Part shown: positions 16,874 through 26,045 of the stretch, piece by piece | How positions within the stretch are numbered: the stretch's first letter is position 1 | Layout: every line of letters begins with the position of its first letter | Assembly (NCBI RefSeq): GCF_009671065.1 | Contig: NZ_CP046027.1 | Coordinates: 2,232,001-2,296,000 of the forward strand | Source of the DNA: Neisseria brasiliensis | GTDB lineage: Bacteria > Pseudomonadota > Gammaproteobacteria > Burkholderiales > Neisseriaceae | Length of the DNA stretch: 64,000 nt | Direction: 5' to 3' | The notes under the pieces: generated by a model | What the model saw: only the letters and a program-made list of their open reading frames with translations | Told to the model about the DNA's origin: nothing | Database searches by the model: none | Position numbers and translations under genes: made by a program

Positions 16874-18667
16874 ATGAGCTTAATCGAATTGAAAGTGCCC
16901 GACATCGGCGGTCACGAAAATGTAGATATTATTGCCGTGGAAATTAAAGCGGGTGACACCATCGCGCTGGAAGACACGCTGATTACCTTGGAAACCGATA
17001 AGGCCACCATGGATGTGCCTGCTGAAGCTGCGGGTGTGGTAAAAGAAGTGAAAGTCAAAGTCGGCGATAAAATTTCCGAAGGCGGCTTGATTGCTGTTAT
17101 CGAGGCCGAAGGCGCAGCTGCGGAAACACCAAAAGCGGAAGCCCCTAAAGCCGAAGCGCCGGCACAAGAAGCACCGAAACAAGCTGCGCCTGCACCACAA
17201 GCCGCGCAATTTGCCGGTACTGCTGATGCCGAATACGATGTAGTCGTTTTGGGCGGCGGCCCTGGCGGCTATTCAGCTGCATTTGCCGCTGCTGACGAAG
17301 GCTTAAAAGTAGCCATCGTTGAGCGCTACAGCACCTTGGGCGGTGTCTGCCTGAACGTAGGTTGTATTCCATCAAAAGCTTTGCTGCACAATGCAGCCGT
17401 GATTGATGAAGTGCGCCACTTGGCAGCCAACGGCATTAAATATCCTGAGCCAGAATTGGATATCGACATGCTGCGCGGCTACAAAGAAGGCGTAGTGAAT
17501 CGTTTAACCACCGGCCTGAAAGGCATGGCCAAAGGTCGTAAAGTCGATATTATCCAAGGCGAAGGCCAATTCGTTGGTCCTAACCACATGGAAGTGGCGT
17601 TGACCACCAGCGACGAATACGAACAAGCCACGCAAACCGGCGAGAAGAAAACCGTTGCGTTCAAAAACTGTATCATCGCTGCGGGCAGCCGCGTCACCAA
17701 GTTACCGTTTATCCCTGAAGATCCGCGCATTTTCGATTCAACCGGCGCATTGGCGCTGAAAGAAGTGCCGGGCAAAATGTTGATTATCGGCGGCGGTATC
17801 ATCGGCTTGGAGATGGGTACGGTATACAGCACTTTGGGCACACGCTTAGACGTGGTTGAAATGATGGACGGCTTGATGCAAGGTGCCGACCGTGATTTGG
17901 TCAAAGTATGGCAAAAAGCCAACGAATACCGTTTCGACAACATCATGATCAACACCAAAACCGTGGCTGTCGAGCCTAAAGAAGACGGCGTGTATGTGAC
18001 TTTTGAAGGCGAAAACGCACCGAAAGAGCCGCAACGCTACGATGCTGTGTTGGTCGCTGCAGGCCGTGCACCTAACGGTAAGCTGATTGGTGCGGAAAAA
18101 GCCGGTGTGGCTGTGACCGACCGCGGCTTTATCGAAGTCGACAAACAAATGCGTACCAATGTGCCGCACATTTATGCGATTGGTGATATTGTCGGCCAGC
18201 CTATGTTGGCGCACAAAGCCGTTCACGAAGGCCACGTTGCCGCAGAAAACTGTGCCGGTCACAAAGCATTCTTCGATGCGCGCGTGATTCCGGGTGTTGC
18301 CTACACTGCGCCTGAAGTGGCTTGGGTGGGTGTAACCGAGTTGTCTGCCAAAGCAGAAGGCCGCAAAATCACCAAAGCCAACTTCCCTTGGGCGGCTTCT
18401 GGTCGTGCCATTGCCAACGGCTGCGACAACGGCTTTACCAAACTGATTTTTGATGCCGAAACCGGCAAAATTATTGGTGGCGGTATTGTCGGTCCAAACG
18501 GTGGCGACATGATTGGTGAAATCTGTCTGGCTATCGAGATGGGCTGTGATGCCGAAGACATCGGCAAAACCATCCATCCGCATCCGACTTTGGGTGAATC
18601 GATCGGTATGGCTGCCGAAGTGGCATTGGGTATTTGTACCGACTTGCCGGCGCAGAAGAAAAAATAA
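16874..18667 (+). CDS. lpdA: Dihydrolipoyl dehydrogenase with N-terminal lipoyl domain (E3, P64k type)
   Basis: 597 residues, about 120 longer than ordinary E3. Residues 1-78 are a lipoyl domain with ETDKATMDV and Lys43, joined by an Ala/Pro/Glu linker to the FAD enzyme. The FAD-binding site is VVVLGGGPGGYSAA (123-136), the redox disulfide Cys159-Cys164 is in GGVCLNVGCIPSK, the NAD site is IIGGGIIGLEMG, and HPHPTLGES near the C-terminus holds the catalytic His and Glu. It reoxidises lipoyl groups using NAD. The lipoyl fusion is the neisserial P64k form. Confidence 0.97.
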   Translation: MSLIELKVPDIGGHENVDIIAVEIKAGDTIALEDTLITLETDKATMDVPAEAAGVVKEVKVKVGDKISEGGLIAVIEAEGAAAETPKAEAPKAEAPAQEAPKQAAPAPQAAQFAGTADAEYDVVVLGGGPGGYSAAFAAADEGLKVAIVERYSTLGGVCLNVGCIPSKALLHNAAVIDEVRHLAANGIKYPEPELDIDMLRGYKEGVVNRLTTGLKGMAKGRKVDIIQGEGQFVGPNHMEVALTTSDEYEQATQTGEKKTVAFKNCIIAAGSRVTKLPFIPEDPRIFDSTGALALKEVPGKMLIIGGGIIGLEMGTVYSTLGTRLDVVEMMDGLMQGADRDLVKVWQKANEYRFDNIMINTKTVAVEPKEDGVYVTFEGENAPKEPQRYDAVLVAAGRAPNGKLIGAEKAGVAVTDRGFIEVDKQMRTNVPHIYAIGDIVGQPMLAHKAVHEGHVAAENCAGHKAFFDARVIPGVAYTAPEVAWVGVTELSAKAEGRKITKANFPWAASGRAIANGCDNGFTKLIFDAETGKIIGGGIVGPNGGDMIGEICLAIEMGCDAEDIGKTIHPHPTLGESIGMAAEVALGICTDLPAQKKK

Positions 18668-18712
18668 TAGGCATACGGCAGCATTAATTGCTGCCTAACC
18701 CTATGAAACACA

Positions 18713-18743
18713 AGGCCGTCTGAAAATTCAGACGGCCTTTTTG
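18713..18743. terminator. DUS hairpin terminator after lpdA
   Basis: Inverted DUS with a 2-nt loop and a run of T. It ends the ace operon and also lies before the convergent cysG. Confidence 0.88.
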
Positions 18744-18768
18744 ATTTGTGAGCTATACTTATTAACGA

Positions 18769-20151
18769 TTAAGCAGCATAACCTTCTTGAAACCATTTCA
18801 ATTCATCACGCAATGCCGCCACTTCGCCGATAATCATCAAAGCAGGGCGCGGCGCGTTTTCTGCCATTTGCGGTAAATCTTTCAAACAGCCTGTTTGTAC
18901 CAATTGGTTCGGCAGGGTGCCGTTGGAAATAATAGCAACAGGCGTATCTTCGCTGCGGCCGTATTCAACCAATTTTTCTGCAATCACCGAAGCGCGTAGT
19001 GTGCCCATATAAATTGCTAAAGTTTGATGGCTTAATGCCAAAGTGCGCCAATCAGGCTGGTCGCCGTCGTGTTTGCTGTGTCCGGTAACAAATAACGCAC
19101 TTTGCGCACAGTCACGATGCGTCAGTGGAATGCCGGCATATGCCGTCGCGCCCAAAGCAGCGGTTACGCCCGGTACAATGCGATAAGGCACACCGGCTGC
19201 ACGCAGTACTTGCGCTTCTTCGCCGCCGCGCCCGAAAACAAACGGGTCGCCGCCTTTCAAACGCACCACGCGTAAACCTTGTAAGGTGTATTTCACCAAC
19301 AATTGATTGGTTTCTTCCTGCTGTACATGATGGCAGCCCGCGCGCTTGCCGACGCTGATTTTTTCCGCATCCTTGCGCACCATGTCCAGAATTTCATCTG
19401 ACACCAACGCATCATACAACACAATATCCGCCGCCTGAATCGCCTGCAAAGCGTGAATGGTCAACAAACCGGCATCACCCGGCCCCGCACCAACCAAGAC
19501 CACTTCGCCTTTGGCAGGCTGGTAGCCGTCAAGCTGGGCGGATAATTCGGCTTCCGCGGCTTCGAGGTTGCCTTGTGCGGTTAACGCGTTAAAGCGGCTG
19601 TCGAACAAATGTTCCCAAAAGCGACGGCGGTGTTCCGTGCCGTCGATTTTTTCTTTTACGCGACTACGCCATTTGCCCGCGATGGCCGCCATTTTTCCGG
19701 TGTGTAGCGGCAGCAGCGTTTCGATGATTTGCCGCCATTTTCGTGCCAACACAGGCGAAGTGCCGCCGCTGGAAATGGCGATTTGAATCGGGCTACGGTC
19801 AATAATGGCCGGCACGATATACGAGCATAAATCGGCGGTATCGACTGTGTTGCAGAATTTGCCGCGTGCTTCCGCCGCTTGGAAAATCCGTTGGTTGAAG
19901 CCATGGTCATCGGTAGCAGCAACAGCTAAAAACACATCGTCCAAATAAAAATCGTGAAACACGCCGCCCAGCCAAGTAATCCTGCCTTCGCTTTGCCATG
20001 CCTGAAAAGTTGGATTCAGCTTTTGCGCCACCACGCGGATAGCGGCACCGGCTTTCAATAAGCTTTCCGCCTTACGCTCGGCAACCTTGCCAGCCCCCGC
20101 CAGCAAAACAGCGCGGCCGTGCAAATCGGCAAAAATAGGATAATGGCTCAT
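18769..20151 (-). CDS. cysG: Siroheme synthase (trifunctional)
   Basis: 460 residues with two modules. The N-terminal dehydrogenase/ferrochelatase has NAD loop LLAGAGKVAERKAES and SSGGTSPVLAR, which contains the regulatory Ser of Salmonella CysG. The C-terminal uroporphyrinogen-III methyltransferase begins about residue 215 with VVLVGAGPGDAGLL, followed by VRLKGGDPFVFGRGGEE and GVTAALGATAYAGIPLTHR. It makes siroheme for sulfite/nitrite reductase. It reads leftward, convergent with lpdA. Confidence 0.96.
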   Translation of the reverse strand: MSHYPIFADLHGRAVLLAGAGKVAERKAESLLKAGAAIRVVAQKLNPTFQAWQSEGRITWLGGVFHDFYLDDVFLAVAATDDHGFNQRIFQAAEARGKFCNTVDTADLCSYIVPAIIDRSPIQIAISSGGTSPVLARKWRQIIETLLPLHTGKMAAIAGKWRSRVKEKIDGTEHRRRFWEHLFDSRFNALTAQGNLEAAEAELSAQLDGYQPAKGEVVLVGAGPGDAGLLTIHALQAIQAADIVLYDALVSDEILDMVRKDAEKISVGKRAGCHHVQQEETNQLLVKYTLQGLRVVRLKGGDPFVFGRGGEEAQVLRAAGVPYRIVPGVTAALGATAYAGIPLTHRDCAQSALFVTGHSKHDGDQPDWRTLALSHQTLAIYMGTLRASVIAEKLVEYGRSEDTPVAIISNGTLPNQLVQTGCLKDLPQMAENAPRPALMIIGEVAALRDELKWFQEGYAA

Positions 20152-20279
20152 GTTGTGTTCTTTCTTATTTTGGCAATGTCGGCATGTTAAAGGCCGTCTG
20201 AAAAAATAGGAAAGAATCGATTTTGCTTATCTTATGGTGTTTGGTTATAAGTTGTGCCGATGTATCAGTAAGGCAGGTT

Positions 20280-20756
20280 TTACAGCCAATTCAACAACAT
20301 TTGCCAGCCTTGTTCCAGCAGCATAAACAGGTTTTGAATCAGCCAAACACAAGCCGCACCCACGGCCACAATACCCACCGCCGCAAAAATAGCTTGTCCG
20401 TGAACCTTGCGGATAATATGCGGATTGTTTTGGCTAAAGCCTTCTACCAGCAGAAAATTGCGTTTGTAAGAGCGGTGGAAAAAATCCAAAACTGTGCCCA
20501 CTACCGGTATCAAGCCAATCAACAAATCCAGCAGGCTGTTGAAAATCACCACCAGCGTGAGCGGAATCGAGCGGATTTTAAACAGCGAAATATACACAAA
20601 CACCAAATTAAATGTTTGGCTGAACACATCGCCCGCCACGGGGAACAGCCCGATAAAGCCATCGAGATAATAATCATCAAGATAGCGCTTGAGCAGGCGG
20701 CTTAAGCGGTAGCTGCGGCTGTTTTCAATATCGGGGCGGATAAGAGCAGTGTTCAT
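20280..20756 (-). CDS. DUF4112 membrane protein
   Basis: 158 residues with three hydrophobic stretches. The repeated loop pattern DGFIGLFPVAGDVFSQTFNL and LLIGLIPVVGTVLDFF (PVxGD/T) defines the DUF4112 family of inner-membrane proteins without known function. Single gene on the minus strand between DUS repeats. Confidence 0.8.
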   Translation of the reverse strand: MNTALIRPDIENSRSYRLSRLLKRYLDDYYLDGFIGLFPVAGDVFSQTFNLVFVYISLFKIRSIPLTLVVIFNSLLDLLIGLIPVVGTVLDFFHRSYKRNFLLVEGFSQNNPHIIRKVHGQAIFAAVGIVAVGAACVWLIQNLFMLLEQGWQMLLNWL

Positions 20757-20780
20757 GCTTGCTTTCTTAAAAAATGAAAT

Positions 20781-20807
20781 AGGCCGTCTGAAACGTTCAG
20801 ACGGCCT
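20781..20807. terminator. DUS hairpin between two minus-strand genes
   Basis: Inverted DUS with a 3-nt loop just beyond the 3' end side of the methyltransferase gene and before the DUF4112 start. No long T-run. Confidence 0.6.
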
Positions 20808-20821
20808 GTATATGGCGCGTT

Positions 20822-21937
20822 TTAAGCCACTTTCAAGCGGTAGAGGAAAGTGGTTTCTTGCAGGCGGGCAAAAGCAAGCGGATCGTTGGGATTGGTGGCT
20901 TTACTGTGTTGCGGTTTGATGTGCAGCACATCGATGATTGCTAATGAGGCCGTCTGAAACCATGTGCGTAAATCGTCGGCGTGACGCAGGTGTAAATGCT
21001 CAGCCAAGTCGGAAATAATCAGCCACGCTTCGCCGCTTTCGTTTAAATGTTTGCCCACACCGTTGAGAAACGCTTTGAGCATACCGTGTTCGGGGTCGTA
21101 TAAGGCGGTTTCGATGGTCGAAGTGGGTTTCGCGGGCAGCCAAGGCGGATTGCAGACGATTAAATCGGCACACCCTTCAGGGAACAGGTTTACCGCCTGA
21201 ATGTTAACTTGCTGTTCATAGCCAAGATTGCGAATATTTTTTGTGGCGCAAGCGATGGCTTGGGGATTGGTGTCGGTGGCGGTGATGTGGGCGATGCCGC
21301 GTTTGGCCAACAGGGCGGCAATCACGCCTGAGCCTGTGCCGATGTCAAAGGCCGTCTGAACGTTTGGGTTGAGTGGTGCGGCGGCGATTAAGTCTAAATA
21401 TTCGCCGCGCAAAGGCGAAAATACGCCAAAGGGCACATGAATCTTGCCGCCTAAAGCTTCGAGATGAATGCCTTTTTTGTGCCATTCATGCGCGCCGATA
21501 AAACCGAGCAGCTGATTCAGCGGCAATAAAAAAGCATGGTCGTTTTCTTCGCCAAACACGTCCAGCAGCGCAGGGCGGATGTCGGGCGCGCGGGAAATGT
21601 TGAGCGTGAATCCTGCGCCGATTTCTACTGCCAACATATTGATTACGCGACTTTGTTGCGCCTGCTGCATGCGGTGGGTATGAAAGGCCGTCTGAACATC
21701 TGCTGGTGTCTTCTTCGATTTAGCCGGTTTGCGTACACGCTTTTTCATGGCTGCCAACACTTGTTTGGCTTGGTGAAAATCGCCTGTCCAAACCGTGGCG
21801 GTGTGTTCGTAGGCAGCTTTTAATACCGTGTCGGTATTGGCGTCGTGCAGATAAACTGCTTTTTGCGGCGGCTTTTGCGTGCTTTGGTTGCGCCATTCGA
21901 TTTCGGTATGTTGAGAAGTGGGAATCAGCGAATTCAT
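20822..21937 (-). CDS. Class I SAM methyltransferase with NPPW motif
   Basis: 371 residues. The C-terminal half is an N-directed methyltransferase: SAM motif FDIGTGSGVIAALLAKRG (about 192-209), acidic ATDTNPQA, and LIVCNPPWLP, the NPPY-type catalytic motif that methylates planar nitrogens of RNA, DNA or glutamine. The N-terminal half (about 1-150) has a basic patch (AAMKKRVRKPAKSKK) and may bind substrate. It resembles proteobacterial RNA/protein-release-factor methyltransferases; the precise target is not readable. Confidence 0.8.
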   Translation of the reverse strand: MNSLIPTSQHTEIEWRNQSTQKPPQKAVYLHDANTDTVLKAAYEHTATVWTGDFHQAKQVLAAMKKRVRKPAKSKKTPADVQTAFHTHRMQQAQQSRVINMLAVEIGAGFTLNISRAPDIRPALLDVFGEENDHAFLLPLNQLLGFIGAHEWHKKGIHLEALGGKIHVPFGVFSPLRGEYLDLIAAAPLNPNVQTAFDIGTGSGVIAALLAKRGIAHITATDTNPQAIACATKNIRNLGYEQQVNIQAVNLFPEGCADLIVCNPPWLPAKPTSTIETALYDPEHGMLKAFLNGVGKHLNESGEAWLIISDLAEHLHLRHADDLRTWFQTASLAIIDVLHIKPQHSKATNPNDPLAFARLQETTFLYRLKVA

Positions 21938-22074
21938 GGTAAATCATATATTTGCAGAGATCGCAGAGTGTACTATATTTTTCAGACGGCCTCATTAATA
22001 ATGATTAAATTAGACAATATGTATAAAAAATTTAGCTTCATAAAAATATTTATGCGGTTTTTAGCAAAAAATTA

Positions 22075-22102
22075 TTGTCGTTTTGTCCAATTTGCGTATA
22101 AT
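22075..22102 (+). promoter_or_regulatory. Candidate sigma70 promoter for HTH/leuA unit
   Basis: TTGTCG, 16 nt, TATAAT, located 50 bp before ATG 22152. The region is AT-rich and lies between divergent genes. Confidence 0.6.
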
Positions 22103-22151
22103 GCTTTTCAACTCAACTAAAAAATTTCTAAAGTTTTAGACAAGGAACATC

Positions 22152-22391
22152 ATGCAACTGGACATCGACCGCTTGGTTGCTTATTTCGGCGGAGTGAACG
22201 CGTTGGCCGAAGCGCTGAAGCAACACGATCCCGAAAATGCCGCAACCACTGCCGCCATCTATAAATGGCGCACCCGAGGCTCATTGCCTTTGGCACAATT
22301 GCAAAAATTAACCGCCCTAGCCGAAGCACAAGGCCGCCGCTTAGACTTGAATGCTTTTTTAAAAAAACAAGATTCTCTGGAGAGAAATGAC
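22152..22391 (+). CDS. Helix-turn-helix extension read in frame into leuA
   Basis: Eighty codons starting MQLDIDRLVAYFGGVNALAE with AAGGAACATC upstream, and no stop before leuA. The segment is predicted to form a Cro/YdaS-like helix-turn-helix (GGVNALAEALKQ, TAAIYKWRTRGSLPLAQLQKL). Either the cell makes a 596-residue HTH-LeuA fusion, or this part is a small regulator whose stop codon has been lost, or ribosomes start afresh at the leuA ATG. A DNA-binding start to a leucine-pathway enzyme would be unusual. Confidence 0.6.
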
Positions 22392-23942
22392 ATGACACAA
22401 ACAAACCGCGTAATTATTTTTGATACCACCCTGCGTGACGGCGAGCAATCACCCGGCGCCGCGATGACCAAAGAAGAGAAAATCCGCATTGCCCGTCAAT
22501 TGGAAAAATTGGGTGTTGATGTGATTGAAGCCGGCTTTGCCGCTGCCAGCCCGGGTGACTGGGATGCGGTAAATTCGATTGCCAAAATCATCACCAAATC
22601 AACGGTTTGTTCGTTGTCTCGTGCAGTTGAAAACGACATCCGCAAAGCCGGTGAAGCGATTGCGCCGGCGCCAAACAAGCGCATTCACACCTTCATTGCC
22701 ACCAGCCCGATCCACATGGAATACAAGCTGAAAATGAAGCCGAAGCAAGTGGTGGAAGCTGCAGTAAAAGCCGTGAAAATTGCCAAAGAATACACCGATG
22801 ATGTTGAATTTTCATGTGAAGATGCATTGCGCAGCGAAATCGACTTTTTGGCCGAAATTTGTGGCGCGGTAATTGAAGCCGGTGCGACCACCATCAATAT
22901 TCCGGATACTGTCGGCTACTCGATTCCTTACAAAACTGAAGAATTTTTCCGTGAACTGATTGCCAAAACTCCGGGCAGCGACCGGGTGGTTTGGTCGGCA
23001 CACTGCCACAACGATTTGGGCTTGGCTGTAGCCAACTCATTGGCCGCATTGAAAGGCGGCGCGCGTCAAGTGGAATGTACCGTCAACGGCTTGGGCGAGC
23101 GCGCGGGCAATGCGTCTATCGAAGAAATCGTGATGGCACTGAAAGTACGCAGTGATTTGTTCGGCTTGGAAACCGGCATCGACACCACGCAAATCGTGCC
23201 TTCTTCCAAATTGGTTTCGACCGTCACCGGCTATCCGGTGCAGCCAAACAAAGCCATCGTCGGCGCCAATGCGTTTGCCCACGAATCAGGTATCCACCAA
23301 GACGGTGTGTTGAAACACCGTGAAACCTACGAAATCATGTCAGCCGAATCGGTAGGCTGGTCAACCAACCGCTTGAGCTTGGGTAAATTGTCTGGTCGCA
23401 ATGCCTTCAAAACCAAGCTGCAAGAATTGGGCATTGAATTGGAGAGTGAAGAAGCGCTGAATGCCGCGTTTGCCCGCTTTAAAGAGCTGGCTGATAAAAA
23501 ACGCGAAATTTTCGATGAAGATTTGCATGCTTTGGTATCCGACGAAATGACCTTGGCGACCGAGCAATACAAATTTATTTCGCAAAAAATTCATACCGAA
23601 ACCGGCGAATTGCCGACTGCCGAAATCGTGTTCAGCGTAAATGGCAGCGAGCATCGCGCAACGGCCAATGGTTCAGGTCCTGTCGATGCGATTTTCAAAG
23701 CCATCGAAAGCGTGGCGCAAAGCCAAGCGACGTTGCAGATTTATTCGGTAAATGCCGTGACCCAAGGCACGGAAAGCCAAGGCGAAACATCGGTTCGCTT
23801 GCAACGCGGTGATCGCGTGGTGAACGGCCAAGGCGCGGATACCGATGTATTGGTGGCAACAGCTAAGGCTTATTTGTCGGCATTGAGTAAATTGGAATTT
23901 GGTCAAGCTAAGCAAAAAGCGCAGGGTAGTGGTTTGATTTAA
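22392..23942 (+). CDS. leuA: 2-isopropylmalate synthase
   Basis: From the internal ATG 22392 (MTQTNRVIIFDTTLRDGEQ), 8 nt after GGAGAG, the protein has 516 residues, the usual neisserial LeuA size. It condenses acetyl-CoA with 2-oxoisovalerate in the first step of leucine synthesis. The TIM-barrel motifs are FDTTLRDGEQSPGA, SAHCHNDLGLAVANS (metal ligands His-x-His) and VNGLGERAGNASIEE; the C-terminal leucine-feedback domain includes NGSGPVDAIFKAIE. It can also be read as the C-terminal part of a longer frame from 22152. Confidence 0.94.
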   Translation: MTQTNRVIIFDTTLRDGEQSPGAAMTKEEKIRIARQLEKLGVDVIEAGFAAASPGDWDAVNSIAKIITKSTVCSLSRAVENDIRKAGEAIAPAPNKRIHTFIATSPIHMEYKLKMKPKQVVEAAVKAVKIAKEYTDDVEFSCEDALRSEIDFLAEICGAVIEAGATTINIPDTVGYSIPYKTEEFFRELIAKTPGSDRVVWSAHCHNDLGLAVANSLAALKGGARQVECTVNGLGERAGNASIEEIVMALKVRSDLFGLETGIDTTQIVPSSKLVSTVTGYPVQPNKAIVGANAFAHESGIHQDGVLKHRETYEIMSAESVGWSTNRLSLGKLSGRNAFKTKLQELGIELESEEALNAAFARFKELADKKREIFDEDLHALVSDEMTLATEQYKFISQKIHTETGELPTAEIVFSVNGSEHRATANGSGPVDAIFKAIESVAQSQATLQIYSVNAVTQGTESQGETSVRLQRGDRVVNGQGADTDVLVATAKAYLSALSKLEFGQAKQKAQGSGLI

Positions 23943-23958
23943 GTTAACGTATAAACAA

Positions 23959-24000
23959 AGGCCGTCTGAAAAGCAGAAATGTTTTTCAGACGGCCTTTTT
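23959..24000. terminator. DUS hairpin terminator after leuA
   Basis: Inverted DUS with a 14-nt loop followed by TTTTT. It serves leuA and, from the other side, the convergent purE. Confidence 0.85.
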
Positions 24001-24024
24001 GCTGCATTTGAAATGTTAACGGGC

Positions 24025-24507
24025 TTAATCTTCCAGTGTCATAGCCAAAACAGTTTGCTCTTGTTTGGCTCGGAAATCGGCCAGCTTTTGCGCCAATTCA
24101 GCGTTTTCATTCGCTAATAAAGAAATGGCAAACAAGGCAGCGTTGGCCGCACCGGCTTCACCAATGGCAAATGTTGCTACCGGCACGCCTTTTGGCATTT
24201 GCACGATAGAGAGTAAAGAATCTTCGCCGCGTAAGTATTTGCTTGGCACCGGCACGCCCAACACCGGCACAGTTGTTTTCGCTGCCACCATACCCGGTAA
24301 GTGCGCTGCGCCACCGGCACCGGCGATAATGGCTTTGATGCCGCGCTCGCGTGCAGTTTCGGCGTATTCAAACATCAAATCCGGCGTGCGGTGTGCAGAA
24401 ACCACACGCGCTTCAAATTCTACGCCAAATTCTTTTAAAAATTGCGCAGCCTGCTGCATAACCGGCCAATCGCTGTTGCTGCCCATAATAATGCCGACTT
24501 GAATCAT
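24025..24507 (-). CDS. purE: N5-carboxyaminoimidazole ribonucleotide mutase
   Basis: 160 residues, class I PurE. It converts N5-CAIR to CAIR in purine synthesis. Motifs: GIIMGSNSDWPVM (phosphate loop), VVSAHRTPDLMFEYA with catalytic His39, and GAGGAAHLPGMVAAKT. ATG at 24507 has GGAGAAAA upstream. No purK is adjacent in the window. Confidence 0.96.
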   Translation of the reverse strand: MIQVGIIMGSNSDWPVMQQAAQFLKEFGVEFEARVVSAHRTPDLMFEYAETARERGIKAIIAGAGGAAHLPGMVAAKTTVPVLGVPVPSKYLRGEDSLLSIVQMPKGVPVATFAIGEAGAANAALFAISLLANENAELAQKLADFRAKQEQTVLAMTLED

Positions 24508-24547
24508 GATTTTTCTCCAAAAATAAAGCTTTCAAATAAATAAAAAT

Positions 24548-24583
24548 TTCAGACGGCCTGCATGATGCAAAAGGCCGTCTGAA
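24548..24583. terminator. Inverted DUS pair downstream of lipoprotein gene
   Basis: DUS copies 24548-24559 and 24572-24583 with a 12-nt palindromic loop (GCATGATGCA), between the convergent ends of purE's leader and the CpoB-like gene. Confidence 0.6.
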
Positions 24584-24589
24584 AACCGT

Positions 24590-25360
24590 TTAGCGTTGTT
24601 TGATTCTGATTGCGGCGCGTTTGGCGGCATCGCTTTCAGGGTAAGTTTGAATCAGTTTGCGCCATGTGCTGCGGGCAATGTCTTTTTGCTGCATTTGATA
24701 TTGGCAATGACCGATGCTGAAGAGCGCTTCCGGTGCTTGCGCGCTGCCGAGGAAACGGTTGGCATAGCGGCCGCCGATTTCAATCACCGATTCGCAATTG
24801 CCGATGCGCTGTTGGCTTTGCAGCAGCAAATACATATTGCGGCGCGCTGCTTCGCTGCCATTACCGCCGTCTGCCCCGCGCAATACCGCCGCCGCTGCTA
24901 CATAATTGCCGCGCTGGTAGTATTTCAAGGCTTGGTTGTATAAGCGTGTTTCATTCAGTGCCACGGCATCGGCATCGCTGACGGCCACGCCATCGTTTTT
25001 CAGATAAGCCGCTTTGAGTTTGGCATCGTTTAAGCGCTGGGTTGTAGCCGGTTTTTTAACCGTAATAATTGGTTTGGCTGCCGGTTTCGGGCGGATTTTG
25101 TTGACGCGCTCAAGTTCCTCGATGCGGGTTTGCAGCGTGCTCATGTCGCGCTCTAAACGTGCTACCTGAATGCCGAGTTGGTCGATTTGGGTCTGCTGGT
25201 TTAATTGCGGATAAGGAATGCCGCTTGGCGGTGGCAAAGGTTCATCCGGAATGTCCGGCAGAATAAACGATTCTTCCTGATAAGGCACAGGTTGGGTGGC
25301 GGCACACGCGCTTAAAGCGAGTGCAGATAAAACGGTAAGGGTGAGCTTGAATGTTGTCAT
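24590..25360 (-). CDS. CpoB/YbgF-like lipoprotein with TPR domain
   Basis: 256 residues. A signal peptide ends in lipobox LSAC with lipidated Cys19; a proline-rich stretch follows, then a short coiled coil (LGIQVARLERDMSTLQTRIEELE), which trimerises in CpoB. A Lys/Pro linker and C-terminal tetratricopeptide repeats (YNQALKYYQRGNYVAAAAVL onward) complete it. In other bacteria CpoB links outer-membrane constriction (Tol-Pal) with peptidoglycan synthesis. No tol-pal genes are adjacent here, so the role is inferred from architecture only. Confidence 0.75.
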   Translation of the reverse strand: MTTFKLTLTVLSALALSACAATQPVPYQEESFILPDIPDEPLPPPSGIPYPQLNQQTQIDQLGIQVARLERDMSTLQTRIEELERVNKIRPKPAAKPIITVKKPATTQRLNDAKLKAAYLKNDGVAVSDADAVALNETRLYNQALKYYQRGNYVAAAAVLRGADGGNGSEAARRNMYLLLQSQQRIGNCESVIEIGGRYANRFLGSAQAPEALFSIGHCQYQMQQKDIARSTWRKLIQTYPESDAAKRAAIRIKQR

Positions 25361-25363
25361 TTT

Positions 25364-26032
25364 TTATTTTTTTAATAACAGGGTTAAGCCGTCGCCGACG
25401 GGTAGGGTAATCGGCACAATGCGGAGATCATTCGGCAGATTGCGGTTGAATTGTTGCAAAATATGCAGGCTTGGTGGCGCGTTGTCATCCGCTTCGTGCA
25501 TCACGCGGCCATTGAGCAACACATTATCAATCGCGACCACGCCACCGCTGCGCACCAATTGCAGGCAGCGCTCGAAATATTGCGGTGTTGGCGGTTTATC
25601 GGCATCGATCAATGCCAAATCGTAGTGGCTACTTTTGCCTTCGGCAATTAAATCATCGAGCGTGAGCAAAGCAGGCTGCAAATGCAGGCTGATTTTGTGC
25701 GCCACGCCAGCAGCCTGCCAGGTTTCGCGGGCAATGTCGGTAAAAGTGACATTAATATCGCAGGCGGTAATGCGGCCGGTTTCGGGCAGGGTTAAGGCCA
25801 TTGCGGTGCTGCTGTAGCCGGTGAATACACCCACTTCCAGATAGTTTTCCACCTTAAGCAAACGCGCCAACCAAGTCAGCAAAGCCGCCTGCTCGCGCGC
25901 AATCGCCATTTTGCCCAAGCGGTGATGTGCTGTGCGCTCGCGTAAGGCAGTAAGCACGGGATGCTCTGCTTCGCCGATGGCATTGAGATAATCTTGTAAT
26001 TCGGGCGCGATATTGTGCGTGTGGGTGGTCAT
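25364..26032 (-). CDS. O-methyltransferase (catechol-OMT-like, family 3)
   Basis: I place the start at ATG 26032 (MTTHTHNIAPELQDYLNAI), which lies in an AT-DUS, giving 222 residues; the frame runs 51 codons further up but that part overlaps the next gene. SAM motif LEVGVFTGYSSTAMAL, acidic ACDINV and metal-site LALIDADKPPTPQYFE match the metal-dependent O-methyltransferases. The natural substrate is unknown. It ends 3 nt before the CpoB-like gene and may be co-transcribed. Confidence 0.85.
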   Translation of the reverse strand: MTTHTHNIAPELQDYLNAIGEAEHPVLTALRERTAHHRLGKMAIAREQAALLTWLARLLKVENYLEVGVFTGYSSTAMALTLPETGRITACDINVTFTDIARETWQAAGVAHKISLHLQPALLTLDDLIAEGKSSHYDLALIDADKPPTPQYFERCLQLVRSGGVVAIDNVLLNGRVMHEADDNAPPSLHILQQFNRNLPNDLRIVPITLPVGDGLTLLLKK

Positions 26033-26045
26033 GCCGTCTGAACCA

